From Fusarium oxysporum f. sp. lycopersici 4287 (lineage: Eukaryota; Ascomycota; Sordariomycetes; Hypocreales; Nectriaceae), in NCBI RefSeq assembly GCF_000149955.1, contig NC_030993.1, positions 2,375,544 to 2,439,543 of the forward strand: a stretch of 64,000 nt of DNA. The letters are read 5' to 3'. A program made the translations under genes and the position numbers. Below, in pieces: positions 36,196 to 47,100 of this stretch. The notes below the pieces were generated by a model. That model made no database searches. It saw only the letters and a program-made list of their open reading frames with translations, and was not told the DNA's origin. The first letter of the stretch is position 1, and every line of letters starts with the position of its first letter.

Positions 36196-36705
36196 TCAAG
36201 CTGGAGGCGTGTCATGCACAACCACAAGTAAATACTTGGGATCGGGTACAATGACCAATTCTTGCTTCCTTGTTCGTAACCGTAGAAGCTTCAGCTCATC
36301 CTACTGAGTGTTAGCTATGAGCCTGTAACGCCTGTGATGATCCTCACTTCACCATCCAGCTCCTGAACCAAGCTTCCGGAGCTATTCACATAGTTCCAGA
36401 CAATCGCGGCGAATTGCTCGACTCCTTTCGTTTCGCTCTCCTCTAGTGCAGGACCTTCATTGGAAAATGATGTTGCAGTCGACGTGGTTCGCGTCTTAGA
36501 GGTCTGGAGAGCGTCGATTTGTCCGCTGGTTTTCAGGATAGCGCCGGTGGTTCGGTCAAGAACGATGCTGGCTTTAACACCAGGTTTCTTTGACAATCGG
36601 CCGAGCTTCTCCTCAAGGGCATCGTGGCCATTTGTCTGTCCATTTATTAGCCTCGCAAAATATCTCAAGACTCTTTTCGTAGCATACCAGTGAAGATTCA
36701 GCCAT
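36196..36705 (-). CDS. Roadblock/LC7-domain protein, dynein light chain type (136 aa, three exons)
   Basis: Exons: 36688-36705 (MAESSL), 36348-36635, 36196-36300. Introns are 52 and 47 bp (GTATGC and GTGAGG donors; GACAG and AGTAG acceptors), and the 411 coding bases are in frame. The roadblock fold is recognisable: LEEKLGRLSKKPGVKASIVL, then TGAILKTSGQI, the central helix EQFAAIVWNYVNSSGSLVQE, and the closing strands DELKLLRLRTRKQELVIVPD with YLLVVVHD. It carries a Ser/Thr-rich insertion of about 30 residues between the second strand and the central helix. Members of the family act as dynein light chains or in Ragulator-like scaffolds. The length is slightly above the dynein light chain (about 95-110 aa), explained by the insertion. 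It shares a 306-bp divergent promoter with IPI1. Confidence 0.88.
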
Positions 36706-37011
36706 TCTGGTATAGTAGCTTAATATGATGATATTTGATACCGCTGGTTGTCGCGATGTATTGGTCTAGCGTGGTCGGACCTTGCGTTAAGGTGACGCCG
36801 CGGGGCAGGATGGAGGTTCTGCCATCCGACACCGCCAAAATTTTAGAACCCCAACAGGGAAAGTAGATCTTATCAGTTGAAGATCAAAGACTCCAAACCT
36901 CAGTACTCCGTATAACAAAGGTTATCTTGGGATTGACCTGACATTGCGCGGTATCCGAACTTTACTTGTTCTTTTATACATCTGTTCTAGTGGTCTCGAC
37001 AAACCGACATC
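36706..37011. promoter_or_regulatory. Short divergent promoter, roadblock gene / IPI1
   Basis: 306 bp between the start codons of two divergent genes, so both promoters must overlap or abut. Individual sites are not assignable by eye. Confidence 0.6.
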
Positions 37012-38143
37012 ATGGGTTCCAGCAACAAGAAGAAGCGCGAGAAGCAGAAGGACTTCCAGGTATGATTTTAATCACTACGGAATTGATGAAGTGCAACTCA
37101 CCAACAGGATGCAGAAGCCGAAGTTCAAGGTGGGGAAGGATAAGCCAAAAGCGTCCAATTTCACAGATACAAGTTTCAAGTCAAAGGGTGAGGAGATTTG
37201 TGTATGTTTCCCTTCAATTTACTGATGGGTCATAGCTATTGTGATGGGGCATCAATCACTCTCAACAGTCGCCCCTGATGTCGTTCAACAGTTCAAACAT
37301 AATCTCTCACTCGCCTCTTCTTCAAAGTCAGATAAACAAAGACGAGAAGCATTGGCTTATCTTACTTCACAACTTTCAGCAGAACCCCCTGTCAATCCAG
37401 TGGGAACACATGCGGTTCTCGCCAAGCTGCTTCCACTCATCTCAGATAGCTCGACGCCAGTTCGAAGTCAACTTCTCAAGCTTTTCAGAGAATTACCTGC
37501 CGAAGAGGTCAGACACAGTGTGGAACAAGCCATCATGTTTATCCGGGCGGGTATGACGCACCTCTCGGCGGACATCAGCAATGACTCTCTTGGTGTAATG
37601 GAATGGATTTTGGATGTTGCAGAGAACGACTTAATCGTGTGTCCTGGTGGTTGGGTGAAGACCCTAAACAGTTTCTGTGCCATGATGGGGTGGGCATTGA
37701 CAAATTCAAAAGCCGGATGGTCTTCTGGTTCAAGGTCCGGTCTGCGGGCAAAGGATGCTTCGACATATGCCCGACAAATCGCCACGCTATCACGGTTCGT
37801 GGGGGCTGGTCTTCGGCCTGAAGCTGAGATTCCCGAGGAGGAGTCAGAGATATGGGACAACTTGTATCGAATCCCACAAGACTCGAATGCATTCGAATAT
37901 CTCAACCTTTATGGTACTCGACGAGACGAAGAGGGAGAAATGTATTCCAGTCGGGATGCCAGACAACGAGTATTTGAGCGAAGGTTCTTGGAGGCAGTGC
38001 TGAAGGGTACAGACCAAGCGAAAAAGGAGGGTGGTGCTACTGGTCGAGCGGCAGCTGGCCTCGACAAAGTTCTTCAAGACGGAATGGGCGAATATGAAAG
38101 TTCGACGGCAATGGATACCCAGGATCTCCTGAGCCTCTGGTGA
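37012..38143 (+). CDS. IPI1: Pre-rRNA processing protein Ipi1 (342 aa, three exons)
   Basis: Component of the Rix1/Ipi complex needed for ITS2 processing and release of pre-60S particles from the nucleus. Exons: 37012-37059, 37115-37187, 37236-38143; introns of 55 and 48 bp. The basic N terminus MGSSNKKKREKQKDFQKPKF and the motif ASNFTDTSFKSK followed by IVMGHQSL are characteristic of Ipi1/TEX10. The body is HEAT-like (PVGTHAVLAKLLPLISDSS, VRSQLLKLFRELPAEEVRH). The exon 2 acceptor at 37111-37114 is chosen because the nearer AG at 37107-37108 would break the frame. 342 residues match the fungal family. Confidence 0.93.
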
Positions 38144-39606
38144 AAGGTTCAAGCTGACCTCATAATAAAATTTACTGGTTTATTACGTGAAAAATAGTCA
38201 CCCACCCTGTTCGAGCTCAGCGTTGTTGTTAGTAACAACTTTTGTGTGATCACTACAAGTCTTGTCTACATTGAGCTGTGTAACTTGCGACAGTACAAAG
38301 ATCTGGATTTCTTGTTTGTACTGAACGCATCTGGGCCAATCGAAGAATATCCAAACGGGTTACTACATACCTAGCTAGGCTGATTGGGTAGTGTTTGGTG
38401 TTTGAGTGTTTAGACCCAAACCCATCAAGTTCCTCCAAATTTGAAGATGTGATAACCTTATGGAAATAAAATCATCATTGTCTGATCTTGTAGCTCTGCA
38501 GTTTACTGGAACCCTAGAGCATACCACATGCTAGCGGTTCCTTCATACTGCGATGATGTGATAGCAGACCAGCATTGTATTCATGGCAAAGGCATAACTT
38601 ATTGTTAGTATTTCATTGTAGATATGCAGAAGTAAAGTCACAATCACAAGAACAACATGGGCAGCCATTGTTGTCACTAGCAATATTTCAGGTGAATGTG
38701 ATAAGGTATAAACATTTGGTATCAATATTGTTCCTCAATTCGTCAATCGTCAATCTACAACTTGACATCAGAGCTTTGTAGATTTCAACCAACTCCAAAC
38801 TGTTCAACATCAAGAGTGAACACTCACAGAATAATCCTTCTCCGTATTCACTCACCAGAAACGATCTCTACTCCTAGGGGCTTGAGCCTCCAATCTAGGT
38901 ACAGTTTCCCTTTGTTGTGTAGATTCCTGGAAGTAGCTTAGCACTGGCAGTGGCGACCGGCCGGCAAACTGCTGCCCTCTGACACGGGCAACTGCCTCGA
39001 ACGGCAAACAAGAAGCAATTCCTCTCTGCGGGCACTTCCATGCATTAATCCTGAGGAGCCCGTGATTCACAGCACGCACAGTCGGCGCAGGCAGAAGTAC
39101 AAATAGCCACTCCTCAACCTCTCTTCTCTTCCCTTCTTTCTTTCCCCTTCCTTCTTCACATCTGCATCTCGCCCTCGCTTGAGAAGAGTCGGATATTTCT
39201 TTTTCTTCTTCGACTATAACATCAGGAGAGCTACAAAGAGGTGTAGTCGCTACCTATTGTTTTGTCAGGAAGTCGTTGCCTGGTATGTTTCTCTTGTTTA
39301 CCTCCCCATCCCCCGTCGTGTTTTGGCCTGTCTCTTTTCTTCTCCTCACGCCTGTTTTGCCTTTCACACTTTCTTATTTGCTTCTCGCATTGCGTGTGAT
39401 TCCTCAATTCTTGTAGAAACTTAGCTGACCTTCCTTCTCAAAGCACGTCGTTCATCTTTCGTTTCGACCCGCCTATCTGAATCAACCTCTCTCGTCTCGA
39501 GACTTTCCAACTCCGAAGTCAGTCATTCAATTTCTCATTCCCCATTCCACTGTTTTCATTATCTTTGAAATATCCATCTAACTATACACCCACAGAAAAC
39601 ACCACC
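38144..39606. promoter_or_regulatory. Upstream region and intron-bearing 5' leader of the DEAD-box helicase gene
   Basis: The 500 bases before the helicase ATG are strongly pyrimidine-rich. Immediately before the ATG the sequence ATCTAACTATACACCCACAG has a branch-site-like CTAAC and an acceptor, with only 11 bases before the ATG, so a 5'-leader intron is likely. A second possible leader intron runs from GTATGT at 39283 to TTGTAG at about 39417. Further left I see no gene. Confidence 0.45.
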
Positions 39607-41631
39607 ATGGCGGACACTTTCGGTACCGCTGCCATGAGCGAAGGCGCTCCCTAGCGCTGACCAGAAGGAACCAAACCGCAACTCCGGCACTCAGGGATAC
39701 GATGCGTCGCAAGGCAAATGGACTGAGCCCCAGGCTATCTACTACACCTACATGGCTACCAGTGGTGGTGACCAGCAGTGGGGTTGTAACGCTCGTGCCT
39801 ATGCCTGGCAGGATGAGTATGGTGATGTCGGTCCCAAGTATCCCGAGCTCGAGCTCGAATTGTTTGGAGATCCCACTATTCGTCACGACCGAGTTGGACT
39901 CGACTTTTCTCAGTAAGTTGATACATGCTGCTGGCTTGTGTGTCATCTAACCCTGTCATAGAATTGAGAGCATTGAGGTTCAGCAGGAGGGTCCGACCAA
40001 AATCGATCCCATCAGTTCCTTCAGGGACGCTGGCGTCCACCCCGCCATGCTTGAGAACATCGAGCTTTGTGGCTATGAGAACCCGACGCCCATCCAAAAA
40101 TTCACTATTCCGTCTATTTTAATGGGACACGATGTCATTGGCATCGCCCAAACAGGTATGTGTGACCCTTGACGTGCTTACCGGCATCGCTAACTTGCAT
40201 TTAGGATCTGGCAAAACTGCTGCGTACCTTATCCCCATTCTCAGCAAGCTCATGGGCAAGGCCAAGAAGCTTGCTGCGTTTCGTCCCAACCCCTTGACGT
40301 TCCGCGAGGGTATTGACGAGGTCACTGCTGAGCCACTTGTGCTCATTGTGGTTCCCACTCGGGAGTTGGCGGTCCAAATTTTCAATGAAGCTCGTAAGCT
40401 TTGTTATCGTACCATGCTGCGTCCTGGTGTCGTCTATGGCGGTGTTCCTGTCAAGGAGCAGACCCTTCTTCTCCAGAAAGGATGCGATGTCCTGATCGGA
40501 ACACCTGGGCGCCTGGTAGATTTTATTCAACGCCCTAAAGTCTTGACCCTACGACGCCTGCGTTACATGGTGATTGATGAGGCCGATGAACTCCTGAATG
40601 ATGACTGGTCCGAGGAGCTTAACCCAATCTTGTCCGGTGGTGGTAAGTACAACAATATCTATACGCAGACGATCAGAAACTAATTATTCAACAGAACAGG
40701 ATGAGGGCAACGTCAAGTTTAGCCTTTTCTCCGCCACGTTCCCCAAGGCCGCTCGCGACCTGGCCAAGAACTATCTCGCGGCTTCTCACGTCCGATTCCG
40801 CGTTGGCCGAGCCGGAAGCACTACCGCCAACATCAAGCAAATTGTTCTGCAGGCTGAAGCCCACGAGAAGAAGGAGCTTTTGGTCAAGCTGCTTGAGGAG
40901 ATGCATGGTATCCGTACCATCATTTTCGTAAACAGTCGCCAGGCAGCTGACAACTTGGACGATTTCCTGTTCAACATGCATTTGCCAGTCACGTCGATGC
41001 ACAGTGATCGGACCCAGCAGGAGCGAGAGGCCGCGATGCGGGCTTTCCGCTCTGGAAATGCTCCGATTCTCATTGCTACCGGAGTGACTGCCCGTGGCAT
41101 TGACGTGCAGAATGTCCTGCATGTCATCAACTACGACATGCCATCTATCGACTACGGCGGCATCGAGGAGTACACTCATCGGATTGGTAAGATTATCCTC
41201 TTCTATCTGGGACTCCCTAACTAACATGGCTAGGTCGAACTGGTCGCATCGGCCATCGTGGTGTGGCCACGTCTTTCCTTTCGGAGCGTGATGAGCCGAT
41301 GGCCAGTGTTCTCACCCGAACACTGCTGGAGACTAACCAGGAGATCCCTGACTTCTTGCAGCAGTATGTTCCCGAGGGTGAAGCTCGCAACAACTTGAAG
41401 TTTGAGGCCGATTCTGACTTCGACCCCAACGACTATGCTGGTGCTGGCGACGCCTGGGGAGGGGATGCCGGCAACGATGCTGGCAATGCCGCTACCGGGG
41501 ATGCTTGGGGTGGTGGTGGTGATGGCGGCAACACTGGTGGCGGTAATGCTTGGGGTGCGGACAACGGCGGTAAGACTGGTGCTGGGGATGCTTGGGGCGC
41601 TGACACTGCTGCTCCCGTTGCAGCTTGGTAA
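39607..41631 (+). CDS. Ded1/DDX3-like DEAD-box RNA helicase with a 5' frame break (five coding exons)
   Basis: ATP-dependent RNA helicase. Exons: 39607-39912, 39962-40155, 40205-40642, 40695-41186, 41234-41631, with four introns of 47-52 bp. All motifs are intact: PTPIQKFTIPS (Q), AQTGSGKT (I), PTRELAVQ (Ia), GTPGRL (Ib), DEAD (II), FSAT (III), ATGVTARGIDV (V), HRIGRTGR (VI). The C terminus is Gly/Asp/Trp-rich with repeated DAWG. From the strong ATG (CACCATGGCGG) the frame stops at TAG 39652-39654 after 15 codons. Dropping one base there continues MSEGAP into SADQKEPNRN and gives 608 aa. The next in-frame ATG is 39752. It lacks the RGG-rich N terminus of canonical Ded1 and is probably a divergent paralogue. 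Whether the extra base is real or an assembly error cannot be decided here. Confidence 0.88.
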
Positions 41632-42214
41632 ATTTGAGCATTCGTGAGCGGATTACTGGTCAAGCTATGAATGAAGTTGTTATCGACTTCATGGGACATG
41701 CGATTTTGGGACAGGGTGAGCACGGCTTTCAGTTGCCGGAGGGCTGAAAAGGAAGCATTGTCGACAGGCTGTTCGAATGATCGGATTGTTCTAGGAGATC
41801 TCCTAGGTAGATAGATGCACAGAATCTCGCTGAATGGTACCTTGGTACTTTATCTATGCCTTTGCCTACGTTAAATGTGTTTTGTTTGACCTTTACTTTA
41901 GGCAATGGGGAATATAAGACTCCATCAGCATCTCTGAAATCGTCGAGTCACAAGCAAAATAGACGTCAGAAATCAATGGCAAATGCTTTTCTATTGCAGA
42001 AACCGTAAAGCTTTGTTCATGCTCACATTACACACAATCTCATGCTATATAAGAAATCCCTTGACGAAAAAAGAGAGGACAGCCGGTTGATGGCCCTTAT
42101 GTAATGACGCCGGACCCAGCTGATAAACAGTTGCTCGAATTTGTCATGACCAATCGCAAAAAAAAAAAAAATCGCTTTCCCTTTTGTTCTTTCTTACTCT
42201 CATTCTTCCTCTTC
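41632..42214. other. Convergent intergenic region
   Basis: 3' flanks of the helicase (+) and PEP carboxykinase (-). A 13-A run lies at about 42159-42171. No gene seen. Confidence 0.5.
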
Positions 42215-43260
42215 TTAGACAACGGGACCAGCCTTGACGACATCCTCGGTAGCCTCGCTCTCGTACTTGGTGAAGTTCTCGCGGAAGAGCTTGCCCAGCT
42301 TGACAACCTCGGTCTTGAAGCTGTCCTCGCCAGCGGTCCAAGCCTTGGAGGGGTTGAGAAGCTCTGAGGGAACGTTGGGGCAGGTCTTGGGAACCTGGAG
42401 GTTGAAGACCTCATAGTTCTCATACTCGACATTGGCAAGTTCGCCAGAGTGGATGGCATCGAGAATGGCACGAGTGTACTTGAGAGGGCATCGCTTGCCA
42501 CCCTGAGCGAAACCGGCACCAACCCAACCGGTGTTGAGGAGCCAGGCGTTGGCCTTGTGAGTCTCGATCTTGTCGGCAAGCATCTTGGCGTACTTCATGG
42601 GGTGCAGAGCAAGGAATGGCTGGGCGAAGCAGCTGGAGAAGGTAGCCTGGGGCTCGGTGACGCCGTCCTCAGTACCGGCCATCTTGGAGGTGTAACCAGA
42701 GATGAAGTGGAACATGGTCTGGTTGCGGTCGAGCTTGGAGATAGGGGGCAGAACACCGCGGGCGTCACATGTGAGGAGGATGATGTTGGAGGGGGAGTTG
42801 GGAGACAGGCAAGGAATCTTGGCGTTGGAAATGTACTCGATGGGGTAGGCACATCGGGTGTTCTCAGTGAGGGTGGCATCGTCGTAGTCGACCTCACGGG
42901 TGAGAGGGTCGAAGACGACGTTCTCGAGGACGGAACCGTATCGGATAGCGCCAAAGATATCGGGCTCCTTCTCGGCCGACAGGCCAATGGTCTTAGCGTA
43001 GCAACCTCCCTCGATGTTGAAGACACCGTTGTCGGACCAGCAGTGCTCGTCGTCACCAATGAGAGCTCGGTTGGGGTCGGCGGAGAGAGTGGTCTTGCCA
43101 GTTCCAGAGAGACCGAAGAAGAGTGTAACATCGCCGTTCTTGCCCTCGTTGGCAGAGGAGTGGAGAGTGAGGACGTTGTGCTTGATAGGCATCTCGTAGA
43201 AGAGGACAGTGAAGACACCCTTCTTCATCTCACCAGCGTACTCGGTACCGAGAATGACCA
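42215..43260 (-). CDS. PCK1: Phosphoenolpyruvate carboxykinase (ATP), 3' part only
   Basis: Catalyses oxaloacetate + ATP to phosphoenolpyruvate + CO2 + ADP, the committing step of gluconeogenesis, in the cytosol. The visible 348 codons begin [20 protein letters not shown] and run to the stop at 42215. They contain the kinase-1a P-loop [11 protein letters not shown] and the kinase-2 metal site [11 protein letters not shown], and end KAGPVV. The rest of the ATP-type PEPCK fold is uninterrupted, without introns. About 230 N-terminal codons, the start and perhaps an intron lie inside the N gap that follows; the gap length is compatible with this. Expression in fungi is normally repressed by glucose; no site can be shown because the promoter-proximal sequence is missing. 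Confidence 0.96.
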
Positions 43261-44167
43261 NNNNNNNNNNNNNNNNNNNNNNNNNNNNNNNNNNNNNNNN
43301 NNNNNNNNNNNNNNNNNNNNNNNNNNNNNNNNNNNNNNNNNNNNNNNNNNNNNNNNNNNNNNNNNNNNNNNNNNNNNNNNNNNNNNNNNNNNNNNNNNNN
43401 NNNNNNNNNNNNNNNNNNNNNNNNNNNNNNNNNNNNNNNNNNNNNNNNNNNNNNNNNNNNNNNNNNNNNNNNNNNNNNNNNNNNNNNNNNNNNNNNNNNN
43501 NNNNNNNNNNNNNNNNNNNNNNNNNNNNNNNNNNNNNNNNNNNNNNNNNNNNNNNNNNNNNNNNNNNNNNNNNNNNNNNNNNNNNNNNNNNNNNNNNNNN
43601 NNNNNNNNNNNNNNNNNNNNNNNNNNNNNNNNNNNNNNNNNNNNNNNNNNNNNNNNNNNNNNNNNNNNNNNNNNNNNNNNNNNNNNNNNNNNNNNNNNNN
43701 NNNNNNNNNNNNNNNNNNNNNNNNNNNNNNNNNNNNNNNNNNNNNNNNNNNNNNNNNNNNNNNNNNNNNNNNNNNNNNNNNNNNNNNNNNNNNNNNNNNN
43801 NNNNNNNNNNNNNNNNNNNNNNNNNNNNNNNNNNNNNNNNNNNNNNNNNNNNNNNNNNNNNNNNNNNNNNNNNNNNNNNNNNNNNNNNNNNNNNNNNNNN
43901 NNNNNNNNNNNNNNNNNNNNNNNNNNNNNNNNNNNNNNNNNNNNNNNNNNNNNNNNNNNNNNNNNNNNNNNNNNNNNNNNNNNNNNNNNNNNNNNNNNNN
44001 NNNNNNNNNNNNNNNNNNNNNNNNNNNNNNNNNNNNNNNNNNNNNNNNNNNNNNNNNNNNNNNNNNNNNNNNNNNNNNNNNNNNNNNNNNNNNNNNNNNN
44101 NNNNNNNNNNNNNNNNNNNNNNNNNNNNNNNNNNNNNNNNNNNNNNNNNNNNNNNNNNNNNNNNNNN
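43261..44167. other. Assembly gap (907 N)
   Basis: A run of N with no sequence. It removes the 5' part of the PEP carboxykinase gene. Frames that cross it are meaningless. Confidence 1.
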
Positions 44168-47100
44168 ATTCGACTCTTGGTTATCACGTTTGTCCTTGTC
44201 TCAAGTCAGCTTACTGACACAGTCATACTTTCAGCACTTCCATCCGTCATGCCTCATCCTGAACGAGTCCTTGTTTTATTCTCTTGTACTAAGCAACGCG
44301 GTGCAAACTAACTTTGCGCCAAACTATAACCTTGTTAACGTTGTTGGGAAGCACTGCGGTAAAGTCAGTAATGGTCTTGAGACTCGTGTAACGGTAGCCG
44401 TTTTATTTGGAGCTCCATCATAGAGAGTGGTAGAGGGGAGTGATCGTGTGAGGGTATCATGACAGGACAGCTCAACTGTCAATGGAAGGACGAAGATAAG
44501 ACTTACTCTTGAATAAACCGGTTCCTGAAGCCTTGATTTGTGTGCTTGGACCTTTGAGAAGTTGATTTGAATAGTTGAGAAGCACTTCTTATGACGGGGT
44601 CATTCATGGCTTTTATAAAAGCTTCACGAGCAGCTCGAGATTTGGTAGTGTACGCCCTGGGGTGTGAGGTTCGCGGTGTGCTCCTCCACAAGATAGATAG
44701 CGTCCGCTTGCCGGGGTCAGACCCGAGGATGGAGAGGGACAGAGACGGATGGGGAGTGAGGCTGTGACTGGCGGAGACAAGCGCGTAGTGGAGCCGGCGA
44801 GGCGTTGCAGGTGACGGGCACGATATTATACCGGAAGAGACCTCTTGATCTTGGTACAAGGTGACGGGACAGGACACCTGGGCCTTGGCCTGGGCTTGAA
44901 TTTGGGGCCATACCCGAAGACACGATCTGGACGCCAGCTCTAATGATGGGATATTGCGGGACGGAGGGGGTCACGAAACGTAACCCAACCCCGGTCCAAA
45001 CTCTTCAAACAATGAGCAAAGCGTCAAGGTTTTGGCGGGGAAGACTAAAGACTAAGGCCCAAGTCCAGGAAGATGCCGGAAGACGACAACGACGATAGCA
45101 GTGGTCAAGGTGTTCAATAACGGGGGAAACAACCAAAACAACTGGGTAGCAAAAAATGGACGAATGGATCCAATCCTTGGTTGGAGCTGCTGGTCTCGAT
45201 GTGGACGTGGATGTGGATGATGCCGTGCGGATAGCGCCTTTACTTCTGGACGTATCGAATTGACGTTGTTGTGACGGCAAGATACGGTACGGTACGGTAA
45301 GATTACTGTGTTTCCAAGACGGTTGATCTCTTTTCCTTCTGGTGGTGGTGGTGAAGATTGAATGGCAAGCAAGCGGCTGATAGTCACGTTGTTGATGGTA
45401 AAAGGGTGAAAGGGAGGAAACCGTGATGACGACCATGACGGTACAGTACTGTAAGGTATTTTTCCTCCAGATATTCTTATATACGGGCCTGCAGCCGCCT
45501 GATTGAGTAACTTACATGCTGCAAATTCCCCAAATCTCACCTGTAACCGCCTCATAATTCTGAATTTTGGACAGCTAAATTCACAAAAATTTCCCAGCTC
45601 TTTTCCTCACTGTCTGAGTCGTGAGGCTATCGTCTTGTTCGTGGTGCATTTTAAGCAAATGTGTCGTCATGATCGCCGGTCCCAGGGCCCCAAACTAAAA
45701 TACTACAGCGACACGAGGCCCGCGATATTCCGGGAAAAGAGACTCGGCTGCATTTCAATTACACATTGAATACTTTCTAGACCCCGTTTTGCATGCATGC
45801 ATATACGCACATGCTTGCAATGCATACAGTACTGTTGGTTTATTGAGAGGTATTGATACGATTCGCTGTTGACGTTGGCAACCATATGTAACTGAAATGC
45901 TCTGCCTGTATTGTCGCGAATGCTTATACATGTCTTGTTGTCCGGGCCACCTACCGTATATAACCGTGCCCCTGCCGGCTCGTAACTCCTAGCAAGGGCC
46001 GAGTCGCAGTTATCATCATATCTCACTATCGTCGGGACAGTACGGGGATAGTTATCAATGAGTTCTTCAAGGGGTCAAGTTGACGAGGTATTCGGACATT
46101 GAATTCCTTTAGGTTTCGGGACTAGGAGTGAGGCCTGCAACCCTCGTTGGTCTTTATCGCGAGGGTGTGCCCAATTGGACAAGGGGGCTGTGGTCCTGGT
46201 TTGTCTCTTGATACATACAGATGATGATATTTCCTTGCTCGCTCTTCTGCCTACTTGTAGTGGATGGCGATGGAAAACTGTACATGCTGCACATGTGGGG
46301 TGGCATTGAAGGCGAATGTTACACCTCATTGGCGACTGTAAACAGGTATGTGGGAATCGTCAAGTACTTTATCTTGGCAAGGGGAGGTAAAAACTTAGTA
46401 CCTCTATCCTAGATGACAAAAAGACTTAGATAAGTTTAGTATCCTTTAGCAGGCCTTTAGGCCAGCTAATTTTGGCACCTTGGCTTGATGTCAGAAGTTT
46501 TCTTGCTCTCTGGGGCGTGGTAGAAAAAGCCAAGACTGTAAAGGCGGGAAACCATCTCCATCAAAATCAATGTGGTTACGTGCTGTAACGCTTACGCTGA
46601 CCGGTGCTGTCTCTCTTCCATACAGGTCAGCAGACTATGAAATTTGAGGAAAAGACCAAAAACAGATCATGGAGAAACAAGCTCGCCAAGGCTCCTTCTG
46701 GGGATGGGACGCGGTAAGGAGCAAAAGGGGAATAACTCAAGGTGAGCAAGCTAGGGCTGAGATCAAGATTGCGGAGAAGAAGGGGGAGGTAAGTAGAAAA
46801 AAGCAACAACACCGAGCCTCACCTCAAACCCGTCGGTATACGATGTCTGTGCTGCTGAAACTCGTTGGTCACCAGACAGGAACAAACAGGGAGAGTGTGG
46901 ATACGGTACGGAGAGAAAAGGATCAAGTTTGACGCTACGGCTCCGCAGGCGAGAATGGAGAGCATCTGGCATGTACCTGAATTCAAGCTGCAAACGAGTG
47001 CAAAATTGGCGTAGCTCCAGCTGCTGGCACTAACATGTGCTTCAAACATGAAGAGTTACGATAGAAGGGCAGGTAGGGAGCTAATACATAGACTGAACTT

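Noticed and set aside
42449..44311. 620-codon plus-strand frame opposite the carboxykinase
   Set aside because: It is an antisense shadow of the carboxykinase coding region and is carried through the run of N.
44503..44877. 124-codon minus-strand frame beyond the gap, as a possible first exon of the carboxykinase gene
   Set aside because: It does not resemble the conserved carboxykinase N terminus, which needs about 700 coding bases that fit inside the gap. It is better read as promoter or leader.
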